A stretch of DNA of 64,000 nucleotides from Mediterraneibacter massiliensis (GTDB lineage: Bacteria > Bacillota > Clostridia > Lachnospirales > Lachnospiraceae), in assembly GCF_001487105.1 (NCBI RefSeq), contig NZ_LN913000.1, positions 372,001 through 436,000 on the forward strand. Direction: 5' to 3'. Shown here one piece after another: positions 16,996-27,068 of the stretch (the first letter of the stretch is position 1; each line of letters opens with the position of its first letter). The notes below the pieces were generated by a model, which saw nothing but the letters and a program-made list of their open reading frames with translations, was not told where the DNA came from and made no database searches. The position numbers and the translations under genes are program-made.

Positions 16996-19092
16996 ATGGA
17001 GCCGATATTGGATCTATCTAAAGAATATGGCATTGTGCTGGACGGCGGTGGCGCGCGGGGCGCCTATCAGATCGGGGCTTGGAAAGCCCTGAAGGAAGCT
17101 GGGATAAAGATCAACGCAGTGGCGGGTACTTCAGTAGGAGCCCTAAATGGGGCGCTTATCTGTATGGATGATATAGAAAATGCAGAAAAAATCTGGAGTG
17201 AGATGACTTTCTCTAAAGTGATGGATGTAGATGACAACTGGATGGAGGAACTTTTTGCCGGCAAGCGTAAGTTTTCGGAGGTGATCGCAGAGATATGGAG
17301 CACACTGTCAGAGGGAGGGGTGGATATCACGCCTCTTCGACATCTGATCCACGGAATGGTGGATGAAGAGAAAATACGCCATTGTGAAAAAGAATTTTGT
17401 ATTTTGACGTTTTCTCTTACAGATATGAAAGAACTAGATCTAAGCATAGAAGATATACCAGAAGGTATGTTGGAAGACTTTTTGCTGGCGAGCGCATACC
17501 TGCTAGGCTTTAAAAATGAAAAGCTGCACGGGAAGCGGTATATTGACGGCGGGGTAGTCAATAACGTACCTTTGAATTCTCTTGTAAAGAGGGGATATAC
17601 CGATATCATAGAGATCCGGATCTACGGACCGGGGCGGGAGCCGAGAGTAAAAATGCCAAGTGACAGTGAGGTCTATGAGATCGGTCCGCGGGTCCGTCTC
17701 GGAAGCATCATAGAATTTGAAGGCAAGAGAAGCCGGCAGAATTTGAAAATCGGATACTATGATGCCAAGAGGATGCTGTATGGACTGGAAGGATTTATGT
17801 ATTATCTGGAACAGAATCATGAGGAAATATGGTATAATGAAAAACTAAGCGGTATTTCTGACAGAGAAAAGGCGGAGATGGCATTTGTGCTTAAACTTCC
17901 GCTTGGCTTTACAGACAAGGCATTATATCTGGCAATGCTGGAGGCCAGCGCAAAGCTTCTGCGTGTGCCGAAATATCAGATCTATACGATAGATGAGATA
18001 CTTATGATCGTAAAGGAACGTTATGCGGCTCTGGCAGACAAGATCAACCTGCCGCGTTTTACGCATGTACTAATGGATATAGGAGAGGACAAAGAGATGA
18101 ATTTAAAAGGAAGAAACTTTTTAACACTGAAAGATTTTACGCCGGAGGAGATTACGTATCTGCTGGATCTGGCTGCGGATGTGAAAGAAAAAAAGAAAAA
18201 CGGCATATCGGTGGAACAGTATAGAGGAAAGAATATAGCGCTGATCTTTGAGAAAACAAGTACGAGGACACGCTGTGCATTTGAGGTAGCAGCGCATGAT
18301 ATGGGAATGGGAACAACCTATTTAGATCCGTCGGGCTCCCAGATTGGAAAGAAGGAAAGTATCGAGGATACGGCTCGTGTACTTGGCAGAATGTATGACG
18401 GGATCGAATATCGTGGTTTCGGTCAGGAGATCGTGGAGGAACTGGCGAAATATGCGGGTGTTCCTGTGTGGAATGGTCTGACGAACGAGTATCATCCGAC
18501 GCAGATGCTGGCGGATCTTCTGACCATCCGCGAGAATTTTGGTTCGCTTAAGGGAATTAAGCTTGTCTATATGGGAGATGCCAGATTCAATATGGGAAAT
18601 TCTTTGATGATCGCCTGTGCGAAGATGGGAATGGATTTTGTGGCATGTACGACAAAGAAATATTTTCCGAATGAAGAACTGGTAAATATCTGTAAGGGAT
18701 ATGCTGCTGAGAGCGGGGCTACGATCACACTTACGGAAGATGTAAAAGCCGGCACAGAAGATGCGGATGTGATCTATACAGATGTCTGGGTGTCTATGGG
18801 AGAGCCGGATGAAGTATGGGAGGAACGTATCCGTGAATTGGCGCCTTACAAAGTGACAAAAGAAGTGATGGAAAATGCGAAAGAAGAGGCAATCTTCCTG
18901 CATTGTCTGCCGGCATTTCACGATCTGAAGACAAAGATTGGAAAAGAAATGGGAGAGCGGTTTGGTATCAAGGATATGGAAGTGACAGACGAAGTATTTG
19001 AGTCCGCTCAGTCCAAGGTATTCGATGAGGCGGAAAATCGTATGCATACGATCAAAGCCGTCATGATGGCTACATTGGGAGAAGTAAAATAA
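16996..19092 (+). CDS. Patatin-like phospholipase fused in frame to ornithine carbamoyltransferase
   Basis: One uninterrupted 698-residue frame encodes two complete proteins. Residues 1 to about 360 form a patatin domain: oxyanion loop GGGARG (17-22), nucleophile S46 in GTSVG and catalytic D184 in IDGGVVNN. From M368 a full-length 331-residue ornithine carbamoyltransferase follows, with STRTR, HPTQ, HCLP and DVWVSMGE motifs. It makes citrulline from ornithine and carbamoyl phosphate. No stop separates them. An internal AGGAGAGGA site 8 nt before ATG 18097 could also give free OTC. True fusion, dual product, or loss of a patatin stop codon are all possible. Start 16996 follows an AGAGGTG site. 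Confidence 0.88.
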   Translation: MEPILDLSKEYGIVLDGGGARGAYQIGAWKALKEAGIKINAVAGTSVGALNGALICMDDIENAEKIWSEMTFSKVMDVDDNWMEELFAGKRKFSEVIAEIWSTLSEGGVDITPLRHLIHGMVDEEKIRHCEKEFCILTFSLTDMKELDLSIEDIPEGMLEDFLLASAYLLGFKNEKLHGKRYIDGGVVNNVPLNSLVKRGYTDIIEIRIYGPGREPRVKMPSDSEVYEIGPRVRLGSIIEFEGKRSRQNLKIGYYDAKRMLYGLEGFMYYLEQNHEEIWYNEKLSGISDREKAEMAFVLKLPLGFTDKALYLAMLEASAKLLRVPKYQIYTIDEILMIVKERYAALADKINLPRFTHVLMDIGEDKEMNLKGRNFLTLKDFTPEEITYLLDLAADVKEKKKNGISVEQYRGKNIALIFEKTSTRTRCAFEVAAHDMGMGTTYLDPSGSQIGKKESIEDTARVLGRMYDGIEYRGFGQEIVEELAKYAGVPVWNGLTNEYHPTQMLADLLTIRENFGSLKGIKLVYMGDARFNMGNSLMIACAKMGMDFVACTTKKYFPNEELVNICKGYAAESGATITLTEDVKAGTEDADVIYTDVWVSMGEPDEVWEERIRELAPYKVTKEVMENAKEEAIFLHCLPAFHDLKTKIGKEMGERFGIKDMEVTDEVFESAQSKVFDEAENRMHTIKAVMMATLGEVK
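18081..18099 (+). promoter_or_regulatory. argF: Internal ribosome binding site and start for the ornithine carbamoyltransferase part
   Basis: AGGAGAGGA (18081-18089) is followed by ATG at 18097 at ideal spacing. The residues from there ([14 protein letters not shown]) match the usual start of free ornithine carbamoyltransferase. This supports separate translation of a 331-residue enzyme from within the fused frame. Confidence 0.6.
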
Positions 19093-19115
19093 ATATACAA
19101 CCAGGGTGAAAATTT

Positions 19116-20096
19116 GTGAAAACAGAAATTTTGAAAATGCTGCGGGAAAGCGGCGGATATGTATCCGGACAGCAGCTCTGTGAGAAATTAGGCGTCTCAC
19201 GTACAGCAGTGTGGAAAGTGATCGGACAGCTAAAAGAAGAAGGATATCATGTGGAGGCGGTAAGAAACCGCGGATATCGCATCGTGGATAGTCCGGATAT
19301 ACTGACAGCAGAAGAATTGAAAAGTCTTTTTCATACAAAATGGGCAGGGCAGCAGGTCGTCTGTTATAAAGAGACAGATTCGACCAATATCCGGGCGAAG
19401 GTCTTGGGAGAAGATGGTGCGCCCCATGGGACGCTCGTTGTGGCGGATATGCAGAAGTCCGGCAAAGGCAGACGTGGAAGAGCCTGGGAATCAAAGCCGG
19501 GCATAAGCATTTATATGACGCTTCTTTTAAGACCGGATATCCCACCGGTAAAGGCGCCTATGCTGACACTGGTGGCGGCATGCGCAGCGGCGGAAGCGCT
19601 GAAGAAATGTACGGGTTTGGATGTGCAGATCAAATGGCCGAATGATATTGTCGTACATGGAAAGAAGCTGGCAGGTATTCTGACAGAGATGAGCACGGAG
19701 ATTGATTATATCAATTATGTGGTGACAGGGATCGGCATCAATGTGAACACAGAACAATTTTCGAAAGAGATCGAGAATAAGGCTACATCGCTCTTTTTGG
19801 AGACTGGAAGTACGGTAAAACGCGCTTTGCTGATCGCAGAAATCGTAAGAGCTTACGAAGAATATTATGCAAAGTTTTTGGAGACGGAAGATCTGTCTCT
19901 GCTGAAAGAAGTGTATAATGAGAGGCTCGTAAACCGTGACAGGGAAGTGCGTATATTGGGGAATGATAAGACATATACAGCACGAGCTCTCGGGATTACT
20001 GCAACAGGAGAACTGATCGTACGCAGACAGGACGGGACAGAAGAAAAGATCTATGCCGGAGAAGTATCTGTCCGGGGTGTATATGGATATGTGTAG
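19116..20096 (+). CDS. birA: Bifunctional biotin protein ligase / biotin operon repressor
   Basis: The 326-residue BirA has an N-terminal winged helix (about residues 5-60, SGQQLCEKLGVSRTAVWK), the ligase core with KSGKGRRGRAWES (biotinyl-5'-AMP loop) and IKWPNDIVVHGKKLAGIL, and the C-terminal SH3-like cap. It joins biotin to carboxylase carrier proteins and represses biotin genes. A GTG start is used; AGGGTG lies about 6 nt upstream. Confidence 0.95.
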   Translation: MKTEILKMLRESGGYVSGQQLCEKLGVSRTAVWKVIGQLKEEGYHVEAVRNRGYRIVDSPDILTAEELKSLFHTKWAGQQVVCYKETDSTNIRAKVLGEDGAPHGTLVVADMQKSGKGRRGRAWESKPGISIYMTLLLRPDIPPVKAPMLTLVAACAAAEALKKCTGLDVQIKWPNDIVVHGKKLAGILTEMSTEIDYINYVVTGIGINVNTEQFSKEIENKATSLFLETGSTVKRALLIAEIVRAYEEYYAKFLETEDLSLLKEVYNERLVNRDREVRILGNDKTYTARALGITATGELIVRRQDGTEEKIYAGEVSVRGVYGYV

Positions 20097-20145
20097 AACA
20101 TGTGAAATAAGCACTATTTGATATCTCGTACGGGAAAGGGAACAT

Positions 20146-20499
20146 ATGGAAGAAGAAATCGTATTATGCGCGGCGAGCGCGTATGAACAAAAATTTTATT
20201 TAAATCCGGAGTTTAACGCACTGCCGGAAGGGATCAGACAGGAACTGCAGATCATGTGCGTGCTCTATACAGAGGATGTGGGCGGCGTTCTTATGCTTGT
20301 ATTTGACGAAGAAGGCAATCTGGAATTGAAAGTAGATCACCGGGAAGAGGATTTTACTTTTGATGAGATCGGAAGTGTGCTTAAAATAAAGGAACTGCAG
20401 AAGACAAAGAGAGGATTGTTTGAATCATTAGAATTGTTTTTTAAGATTTTTTATTTGGGAGAAGAGTTTGAGGAGGAAAAAGATGCTTCTGACGATTGA
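20146..20499 (+). CDS. Conserved small acidic protein (DUF6145-like)
   Basis: The 117-residue acidic protein begins [20 protein letters not shown] and contains a two-strand motif ([21 protein letters not shown]), with no signal peptide or membrane span. I associate it with the uncharacterised DUF6145 group, from memory only. Its last 17 bp overlap the coaX start, so the two are translationally coupled. No function can be assigned. Confidence 0.75.
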   Translation: MEEEIVLCAASAYEQKFYLNPEFNALPEGIRQELQIMCVLYTEDVGGVLMLVFDEEGNLELKVDHREEDFTFDEIGSVLKIKELQKTKRGLFESLELFFKIFYLGEEFEEEKDASDD

Positions 20500-21271
20500 T
20501 GTGGGAAATACAAACGTGACAATGGGCGTATTCGAGGAAGAAGAGTTGATCGGAACATTCCGGATGACAACAAAACAGGCACGTACATCCGATGAATATG
20601 GCTTTACCATCTGTGGCATATTAGAGCACAGAGATATTTCGCCTAAAGATATTAAAGCGGTGATCATAGCGTCAGTGGTGCCGGATATCATGCATTCTCT
20701 GATAAGCGGCATTATCAAATATCTGCATGTAAGACCGTTGATCGTTTCTGCCGGGATCAAGACAGGCATACGTATCGTGACGGAAAACCCAAAAGAGATT
20801 GGACCGGATCGTATCGTAGATGCGGTAGCAGGATATGAGAGCGCAAAAGGGGCAGTGATCGTCGTAGATTTTGGTACAGCTACGACCTATGATCTGATCG
20901 GACCGGATGGAACATTTGAAGCGGGTATCACGGCACCCGGTATAGAAACAGCGGGACGCTCCCTGTGGGGCGGAACGGCTATGCTCCCGGCAGTGGAGAT
21001 CAAGAAACCGAAGTCGATTCTGGCAAAGGAAACGATCAGCAGTATGCAGGCAGGACTTGTGTACGGCGCGATCGGGCAGACAGAGTATATCATCCAGAAG
21101 ATCAAACAGGAGGCGCCATACGAGAAAATCGCCGTTATTGCAACAGGGGGACTGGGAAAGATCATAGCGGAATCTACGGACAGTATTGATACGTATGATC
21201 CGCAGCTTACTCTGAATGGTCTGCGTCTGATCTATAATAAAAATAAAAAATATTGGGATAATGTAAGATGA
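20483..21271 (+). CDS. coaX: Type III pantothenate kinase
   Basis: The 262-residue ASKHA-fold kinase carries out the first step of coenzyme A synthesis, phosphorylating pantothenate. Key motifs are IDVGNTN (phosphate 1, residues 4-10), [21 protein letters not shown] (phosphate 2) and [17 protein letters not shown]. The start at 20483 is set by GAGGAGG at 20470-20476. Its TGA overlaps the dusB ATG by 4 bp. Confidence 0.95.
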   Translation: MLLTIDVGNTNVTMGVFEEEELIGTFRMTTKQARTSDEYGFTICGILEHRDISPKDIKAVIIASVVPDIMHSLISGIIKYLHVRPLIVSAGIKTGIRIVTENPKEIGPDRIVDAVAGYESAKGAVIVVDFGTATTYDLIGPDGTFEAGITAPGIETAGRSLWGGTAMLPAVEIKKPKSILAKETISSMQAGLVYGAIGQTEYIIQKIKQEAPYEKIAVIATGGLGKIIAESTDSIDTYDPQLTLNGLRLIYNKNKKYWDNVR

Positions 21272-22227
21272 GACAATGTACGATAGGAAATGTAAAACTG
21301 GATAACTGTTATATATTGGGACCCATGGCAGGCGTGACCGACCTGCCATTTCGCTTGTTGTGCAAAGAGCAGGGAGCAGGGCTTATGTGTATGGAGATGA
21401 TCAGCGCCAAAGGGATTTTGTACCAAAATAAAAATACAGAAAGCCTGCTTGCTATCGATCCGAAAGAAATGCCGGTTTCCCTGCAGCTGTTTGGCTCTGA
21501 TCCAAAAATTGTCAGTGAGATGGCAAAACAGATCGAGGATCGTCCTTTTTCAATCTTAGATATCAATATGGGCTGTCCTGTACCCAAGATAGTAAAAAAC
21601 GGGGAAGGTTCGGCTCTTATGAAACAACCGAAACGGGTATATGAACTTGTAAATGCAGTTGTGAAAGCAATCCAAAAACCGGTTACGGTGAAGATCAGGA
21701 AGGGCTTTGACGAGGAACACGTCAATGCGGTCGAGATCGCAAAGATCGCAGAAGAGGCAGGCGCCTGCGCAGTGGCAGTCCATGGGCGGACAAGGGAACA
21801 GTATTACAGTGGGAAAGCAGATTGGGAGATCATACGGAAGGTGAAAGAAGCGGTGCAGATACCGGTCATCGGAAATGGGGATGTGACATCGGCGGAAAAA
21901 GCAGTCAAAATGCAGAAGATGACAGGATGCGACGGTGTGATGATCGCAAGAGGCGCACAGGGTAATCCCTGGATATTTTCAGAATTGACTGCTTATGAAA
22001 AGACAGGAGAGATTCCCGCCAGGCCGGATATCCAGGAGGTGAAGAACACCATGCTGCGGCATGCCTCTCTCCAGATACAGTGTAAGGGGGCGTATATCGG
22101 CATACGCGAGATGAGAAAGCATGTAGCATGGTATACGAAAGGACTTCATGGAGCAGCAAAATTGCGTGAGAAGATCAATACAGTGGAGTCTTATGAAGAA
22201 CTGGAAAATCTCTTGACATCATTATAG
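21268..22227 (+). CDS. dusB: tRNA-dihydrouridine synthase (DusB-like)
   Basis: The 319-residue FMN enzyme reduces uridine in the tRNA D-loop. The TIM barrel shows [11 protein letters not shown], the catalytic cysteine in [15 protein letters not shown], the lysine of [23 protein letters not shown] and [11 protein letters not shown]. It overlaps coaX by ATGA and carries the next operon's promoter in its last codons. Confidence 0.95.
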   Translation: MRQCTIGNVKLDNCYILGPMAGVTDLPFRLLCKEQGAGLMCMEMISAKGILYQNKNTESLLAIDPKEMPVSLQLFGSDPKIVSEMAKQIEDRPFSILDINMGCPVPKIVKNGEGSALMKQPKRVYELVNAVVKAIQKPVTVKIRKGFDEEHVNAVEIAKIAEEAGACAVAVHGRTREQYYSGKADWEIIRKVKEAVQIPVIGNGDVTSAEKAVKMQKMTGCDGVMIARGAQGNPWIFSELTAYEKTGEIPARPDIQEVKNTMLRHASLQIQCKGAYIGIREMRKHVAWYTKGLHGAAKLREKINTVESYEELENLLTSL

Positions 22228-22241
22228 GTATTGGGTATAAT
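22213..22241 (+). promoter_or_regulatory. Consensus promoter for greA-lysS
   Basis: TTGACA (22213-22218), 17 bp and TATAAT (22236-22241) are a perfect match to the sigma-A consensus. It spans the dusB stop codon and leaves a leader of about 110 nt before greA. Confidence 0.8.
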
Positions 22242-22360
22242 ATTGAAATTGTGAAATATAATTGAAAAGAATGGTGTCTCTTCTGAAAAATACATGGAAG
22301 AGAAAAGCTTAAATCAATATAGAATAAAAAACACGGGAAAGAAAGGAAGCAGAAAGAATC

Positions 22361-22846
22361 ATGGCAGAGGCAAAGAAAAGACTGCTGACTTATGCTGGAT
22401 TGAAGGCTCTGGAGGATGAGCTTGAAAATCTGAAAGTAGTCAAACGAAAAGAAGTTGCACAGAAAATCAAAGAGGCGAGAGAGCAGGGCGACTTATCTGA
22501 AAATGCGGAATATGATGCTGCAAAGGACGAGCAAAGAGATATAGAGGCTCGTATCGAGGAACTCGAAGGCATCCTGAAAAATGCAGAAGTCGTTGTTGAG
22601 GATGAGGTTGATTTTGACAAGATCAACGTAGGGTGTAAGGTAAAAGTATTCGACATTACGTATGATGAAGAAATGGAATTCAAAATTGTGGGATCCACAG
22701 AAGCAAACAGTCTGGAGGGAAAGATTTCCAATGAATCTCCTGTCGGACAGGCACTTCTCGGAAAGAAAGTCGGAGAGATAGTAGACGTGGAGACACAGGC
22801 GGGAGTTATCCAGTATAAGGTCCTGGATATCAGCCGATCCATGTAA
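22361..22846 (+). CDS. greA: Transcription elongation factor GreA
   Basis: The 161-residue protein has the N-terminal antiparallel coiled coil with the acidic tip ([15 protein letters not shown], about residues 44-58) that enters the RNA polymerase secondary channel, and a C-terminal FKBP-like domain ([20 protein letters not shown]). It stimulates cleavage of backtracked transcripts. It shares a promoter with lysS, with a hairpin between the two. Confidence 0.96.
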   Translation: MAEAKKRLLTYAGLKALEDELENLKVVKRKEVAQKIKEAREQGDLSENAEYDAAKDEQRDIEARIEELEGILKNAEVVVEDEVDFDKINVGCKVKVFDITYDEEMEFKIVGSTEANSLEGKISNESPVGQALLGKKVGEIVDVETQAGVIQYKVLDISRSM

Positions 22847-22861
22847 ATAATGTTTTGAATC

Positions 22862-22885
22862 CAGACCCCTGTAATAAGGGGTCTG
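22862..22885 (+). other. Hairpin between greA and lysS
   Basis: CAGACCCCT (22862-22870) and AGGGGTCTG (22877-22885) pair perfectly around 6 nt. No T run follows, so full termination is unlikely; reduced read-through or mRNA processing ahead of lysS is possible. Confidence 0.5.
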
Positions 22886-22914
22886 AATTCGCTTATAAAG
22901 AAAGGAGAAAAGCA

Positions 22915-24882
22915 GTGTCCAAACAGCAGAATAATCATGTACAGGAACCAGATCTGAACGAGTTAAGAAAGGTACGCCGGGAAAAACTGGCAGAGATACA
23001 AGCGAGCGGAAAGGATCCGTTTGCCATTACCAAATATGAGCAGACACATCACAGTAAGGAGATAAAAGAGCATTACGAAGAATTGGAAGGGAAAAAAGTT
23101 TCTATTGCGGGGCGTATGATGTCGAAACGTGTCATGGGAAAGGCCTCTTTTTGTAATGTTCAGGATCTGCAGGGAAACATCCAATCCTATGTGGCAAGGG
23201 ACAGTGTAGGAGAAGAAAACTATAAAGAGTTCAAAAAAATGGATGTAGGTGACATGATCGGGATCGTGGGCGAAGTATTTAAGACGAAAACGGGAGAAAT
23301 TTCTATCCATGCATCTGCTGTTACGCTGCTCTCAAAAAGTTTGCAGATTCTTCCTGAAAAATATCATGGCCTGACAAATACAGATTTGCGGTATCGCCAG
23401 AGATATGTGGATCTTATCATGAATCCAGATGTGAAAGATACATTTGTAAAACGTTCCAAGATTTTAAGAGCAATCCGTACCTATCTGGATGGACAGGGAT
23501 TTATGGAAGTTGAGACACCGATGCTTGTAGCGAATGCAGGCGGTGCGGCGGCAAGACCATTTGAGACTCATTTTAATGCGTTAAACGAAGACCTTAAACT
23601 GAGAATTTCCTTGGAACTGTATCTGAAAAGACTGATCGTTGGAGGCCTGGAGCGCGTATATGAAATTGGTCGAGTATTCCGTAATGAAGGTCTGGATACA
23701 AGACACAATCCAGAGTTTACATTGATGGAACTTTACCAGGCATATACAGACTATCATGGTATGATGGATTTAACGGAGAATTTATATCGTTATGTTGCAC
23801 AAGAAGTTCTTGGAACAACGCAGATCGTATATAAAGGTGTTGAGATTGATCTTGGAAAACCATTTGAGCGTATCACAATGATAGATGCCGTGAAAAAGTA
23901 CGCAGGTGTTGACTGGAACGAAGTTCATACATTGAAAGAAGCAAGAGCTCTTGCAAAAGAGCATCATGTAGAATATGAAGAACGTCATAAAAAAGGTGAT
24001 ATTCTTGCATTATTCTTTGAAGAATTTGCAGAGGAACATTTGATCCAGCCTACATTTGTAATGGATCATCCAATTGAGATTTCCCCTCTTACAAAGAAGA
24101 AACCAGAGAATCCGGAATATGTAGAACGATTTGAGTTCTTTATGAATGGTTGGGAGATGGCAAATGCTTACTCAGAGCTTAATGATCCGATCGATCAGAG
24201 AGAACGTTTCCGTGCACAGGAAGAACTTCTCGCACAGGGAGACGAAGAAGCAAATACAACAGATGAAGACTTTATGAATGCGTTGGAGATCGGTATGCCA
24301 CCAACAGGCGGTATTGGATATGGTATTGACAGAATGTGTATGCTGCTGACAGGAGCAGAGGCAATTCGAGATGTACTGTTATTCCCGACAATGAAGTCAC
24401 AGGGCGCTGCAAAGAACGAAGCAAACAACGCCGCACAGTCTGCTCCGGTAGCTGCAAAGGTAATTGTTCCGGCAGAAGAAGCAGCTGCACCGGCGAAGGC
24501 TGAGATCGATTTCTCCAACGTAGAAGTAGAGCCTTTGTTCGAAGATATGGTTGACTTTGAGACATTCAGCAAGTCAGATTTCCGTGCTGTAAAGGTAAAA
24601 GAATGTGAAGCAGTTCCAAAATCTAAAAAGCTTCTGAAGTTCGTATTAGACGACGGAAGTGGCGCAGATCGTGTGATTCTAAGCGGGATTCACGATTACT
24701 ATGAGCCGGAAGAATTGGTCGGAAAGACATTGCTTGCAATCACAAACCTTCCGCCACGTAAGATGATGGGAATCGATTCCTGCGGTATGATCATCTCCGC
24801 TACACACCTTGTAGAGGGAAGAGAAGGACTCAATGTTCTGATCCTTGATGATCACATTCCGGCAGGAGCAAAGCTCTACTAA
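22915..24882 (+). CDS. lysS: Lysyl-tRNA synthetase (class II) with C-terminal tRNA-binding domain
   Basis: The 655-residue protein uses a GTG start with AAAGGAG about 8 nt upstream. Residues 1 to about 505 are a standard class II LysRS: OB-fold anticodon domain, motif 2 ([20 protein letters not shown]) and motif 3 ([16 protein letters not shown]). An alanine-rich linker (about 505-540) leads to an extra OB-fold of the EMAP-II/MetRS C-terminal type (541-655, with [18 protein letters not shown] and [14 protein letters not shown]). Bacterial LysRS normally lacks that domain; it should raise tRNA affinity. It is the last core gene before the accessory island. Confidence 0.93.
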   Translation: MSKQQNNHVQEPDLNELRKVRREKLAEIQASGKDPFAITKYEQTHHSKEIKEHYEELEGKKVSIAGRMMSKRVMGKASFCNVQDLQGNIQSYVARDSVGEENYKEFKKMDVGDMIGIVGEVFKTKTGEISIHASAVTLLSKSLQILPEKYHGLTNTDLRYRQRYVDLIMNPDVKDTFVKRSKILRAIRTYLDGQGFMEVETPMLVANAGGAAARPFETHFNALNEDLKLRISLELYLKRLIVGGLERVYEIGRVFRNEGLDTRHNPEFTLMELYQAYTDYHGMMDLTENLYRYVAQEVLGTTQIVYKGVEIDLGKPFERITMIDAVKKYAGVDWNEVHTLKEARALAKEHHVEYEERHKKGDILALFFEEFAEEHLIQPTFVMDHPIEISPLTKKKPENPEYVERFEFFMNGWEMANAYSELNDPIDQRERFRAQEELLAQGDEEANTTDEDFMNALEIGMPPTGGIGYGIDRMCMLLTGAEAIRDVLLFPTMKSQGAAKNEANNAAQSAPVAAKVIVPAEEAAAPAKAEIDFSNVEVEPLFEDMVDFETFSKSDFRAVKVKECEAVPKSKKLLKFVLDDGSGADRVILSGIHDYYEPEELVGKTLLAITNLPPRKMMGIDSCGMIISATHLVEGREGLNVLILDDHIPAGAKLY

Positions 24883-25027
24883 TTTGATGTAAGGATGTAC
24901 CGTTTTGCCTGATAAAACGGGATGTACTTCATTTGGTGAATTTCATAAAAAACAGCAATTTACATCAAACTTACATCATTTGATGCAGGAAACGATGCAG
25001 AGCTGAAAAAATCGCATAATTAGCAGA
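24883..25027. other. Noncoding junction downstream of lysS with repeated ACATCA/TGATGT motifs
   Basis: No gene was found. The stretch holds several copies of a TTACATCA/TGATGTAA-like word (about 24892-24985), including an inverted pair CATCAAA and TTTGATG. Such clusters resemble arm-type integrase sites at the end of integrated elements, and this is where core synteny breaks. No integrase gene is adjacent. Confidence 0.3.
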
Positions 25028-25063
25028 AAAAATGGGCAGTCCTACAAAGGATTGCCCATTTTT
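25028..25063 (+). terminator. Intrinsic terminator
   Basis: AAAAATGGGCAGTCC (25028-25042) pairs with GGATTGCCCATTTTT (25049-25063) around a 6-nt loop, with one G-U pair. The symmetric A/T tracts allow termination in both directions. Confidence 0.7.
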
Positions 25064-25176
25064 AGAAAGAGAACTATAAGTTGCAGATTATATTTTCATT
25101 GTAGTGGTTGGGAAGAATAGATATAATGAAGATATATATATAACGATAAATAAGAATTTGGAAAGGAGCGCTGAAT

Positions 25177-25749
25177 ATGGGATTATTTGATAAATTTAAG
25201 AAGTCTAATAATAATGTAAATGTATGCAAAAAAGAGTTAGCAACAGGTAGTGGTATGTGGGCACTTTGGGACTATGACACCTATAAAGAAATTGATGACT
25301 ATGGTAAATGGGAACTATTTTTTTGTGAAAATGATGATATAAAGAAACAAATATCTAAAAATTATTTTGTACCAATATACATATTTGAAGATGGTTGTCG
25401 CTCTTTTACATTAAAAATAGATAGAGACTTGACAGAAAGAGAACAACGATATATTTGTGTGCAATCGGAGCCATATTTATTTAATGCAAACGGTAAAATT
25501 ATCTTGTCAGGAATAGAATATATAAACAAAACTGTTTCAGAAGAAGAAGCAATTATATTAGAAGTTCCCCAAGGACTCTACCAAGTTAATGTTTATCTTT
25601 TGTCTTGGGACGAAGAACCTAATGCATATTTGAAAGATGGTTCTATAAATCCTAATGCTCTTTCTGATTTTGTGGTAATTTTAAAATCTAATGCAGATGT
25701 AAATAAGATGTATCGTTCGAAGATTAATACTTTTTCAGAAGATGATTAG
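25177..25749 (+). CDS. Hypothetical protein, AT-rich accessory gene
   Basis: The 190-residue soluble protein begins MGLFDKFKKSNNNVN. It has beta-rich segments (WELFFCENDD, FVPIYIFEDGC, ILEVPQGLYQVNVYLLSW), no signal peptide and no membrane span. GGAGCG lies 6 nt before the ATG. Codon use is distinctly more AT-rich than lysS upstream, marking it as acquired DNA. The size and MGLFDKFKK opening resemble some immunity-type proteins of contact or polymorphic toxins, but I recognise no defined family and no toxin gene is adjacent. Confidence 0.65.
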   Translation: MGLFDKFKKSNNNVNVCKKELATGSGMWALWDYDTYKEIDDYGKWELFFCENDDIKKQISKNYFVPIYIFEDGCRSFTLKIDRDLTEREQRYICVQSEPYLFNANGKIILSGIEYINKTVSEEEAIILEVPQGLYQVNVYLLSWDEEPNAYLKDGSINPNALSDFVVILKSNADVNKMYRSKINTFSEDD

Positions 25750-25953
25750 TATCATATAACATTTAGTAACGCAAAGATTTGAGGTGATTAATACAGACAT
25801 TAAGTATCTTAATCCGAAGCATTTTTCTAAATGAATTTATAAAGTATTGTAGACTCATTAAAGAATGATATATCTGGAAAATAAAAGATGAGTCTTAGCT
25901 GTTAGCATAAAATCCCAGTTTGAATAAGAAAATTGAAAAAGTACGAAAATCTC

Positions 25954-25984
25954 TTGACCTGTACGCAGCGTACACTCTTATACT
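25954..25984 (+). promoter_or_regulatory. MerR-type promoter with 19-bp spacer and palindromic operator
   Basis: TTGACC (25954-25959) and TATACT (25979-25984) are separated by 19 bp rather than 17. TGTACGC-A-GCGTACA (25960-25974) fills the spacer. This is the hallmark architecture of MerR-controlled promoters, where the activator untwists the overlong spacer. It drives the merR gene itself. Confidence 0.85.
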
Positions 25985-26007
25985 ATCACCAAAAGGAGGT
26001 GTTCCCG

Positions 26008-26886
26008 ATGCTATTGAACGAGATTATAAATGAAGTCGGAATGACAAAGCGTGCAGTTAAGTATTATGAAGAAAAAGGTTTGTTATCAGTAGAGAAAGAT
26101 AGCAACGGTTACCGCAACTATTCTGTACAAGATGTTGAAACTTTAAAAAAGATTTCAGTATATAGAAAGCTTGGTATTGGTATTAAAGATATACAAAGTC
26201 TTTTGGAAAGTGGAGATAAAAGCATTCTTCTTCGTATTTACCAAGAAAAACTGAGGGAAAAGGCTTTACAAGAATCAGAACTTGAAGCTTTGAGAGAATT
26301 TATTGATGATGGTAATGCAGATAAAGCAAATGAGTTGCTTGATTACCAGACTGTTGAAAATGCAATTGAGTCTTTGCTGCCGGGAAAAGATTGGGGCATT
26401 TACTTAAAAAGTCACTTTAAACCATTTCTTCATATAAGAATAAGAACGCCGGAGCAGAAGCAAGCTCTAAGGAATATATTAGAGTATTGTGATGAAACTA
26501 CATTGAAAATTCCTTTTATTATGGGAATAGGAGTGAAGCTGGCAGGCGGGATTATTCAAGAAACAAGAACTGCTGATGAGATGATAGCCCATTATCGTGA
26601 TATGAGTGAAAGCGAATACGAAAGATTAAAAAAAATGGTATGGAAGGGTGCTGAAATGAAAACTGGTATCATGAAATACCATCCCTCGTTTGTCGCACAG
26701 AGAAAAATGCAGAAAGAGTTTCAGGATAAAGGATATAATGATATATTCATTCCTAACATGATGGTTCTGTCACCGCAGTATGCAGAATATAAGAAAGCAT
26801 TAAATAAAGTGAACGATAGAATGTGCAGAGAGCTTGGACTGCACTATGATAGCAATTACAACTTGGCTATAAAAAAGTCCAAGTGA
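26008..26886 (+). CDS. MerR family transcriptional regulator
   Basis: The 292-residue protein has an N-terminal MerR winged helix (LLNEIINEVGMTKRAVKYYE, residues 2-21, then LLSVEKDSNGYRNYS), a dimerisation helix (about 75-115) and a long C-terminal domain (about 130-292) that I do not recognise, ending in NDRMCRELGLHYDSNYNL. The start at 26008 is set by AAGGAGGT 7 nt upstream. Its own promoter contains a 19-bp-spacer operator, so it should activate its own transcription on ligand binding. A fragment of a close relative's 3' end lies at 49417-49518. Confidence 0.88.
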   Translation: MLLNEIINEVGMTKRAVKYYEEKGLLSVEKDSNGYRNYSVQDVETLKKISVYRKLGIGIKDIQSLLESGDKSILLRIYQEKLREKALQESELEALREFIDDGNADKANELLDYQTVENAIESLLPGKDWGIYLKSHFKPFLHIRIRTPEQKQALRNILEYCDETTLKIPFIMGIGVKLAGGIIQETRTADEMIAHYRDMSESEYERLKKMVWKGAEMKTGIMKYHPSFVAQRKMQKEFQDKGYNDIFIPNMMVLSPQYAEYKKALNKVNDRMCRELGLHYDSNYNLAIKKSK

Positions 26887-27003
26887 AATTGCTGTATCTA
26901 ATTATAGAGTAAAAGACTGATGCAATGCAATTTCCAGCTTTACAGAGAGATTGAAAACATGTAAGCGTCTAGATTTTATGCTATAATTACAGATGTTAGT
27001 TTG

Positions 27004-27061
27004 CGTTGCTTGTGGCAACGACTGTTTTGATATTTAATAGATGTATCAAAACAAAGGAGGC
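27004..27061 (+). other. Structured leader before the HTH-membrane protein gene
   Basis: Two perfect hairpins stand in series, CGTTGC/GCAACG (27004-27020) and GTTTTGATA/TATCAAAAC (27024-27052). The AAAGGAGG ribosome site (27054-27061) starts two bases later, so the second hairpin could affect initiation. Confidence 0.4.
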
Positions 27062-27068
27062 ACAGGTT

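Noticed and set aside
18322..19545. 407-codon minus-strand frame opposite the OTC and birA genes
   Set aside because: Antisense shadow of two well-supported genes; composition (His/Arg/Leu rich) is typical of a reverse-frame artefact.
22862..22914. T-box riboswitch in front of lysS
   Set aside because: Only a short hairpin is present; no T-box motif, specifier loop or antiterminator, and the greA-lysS leader is too short.
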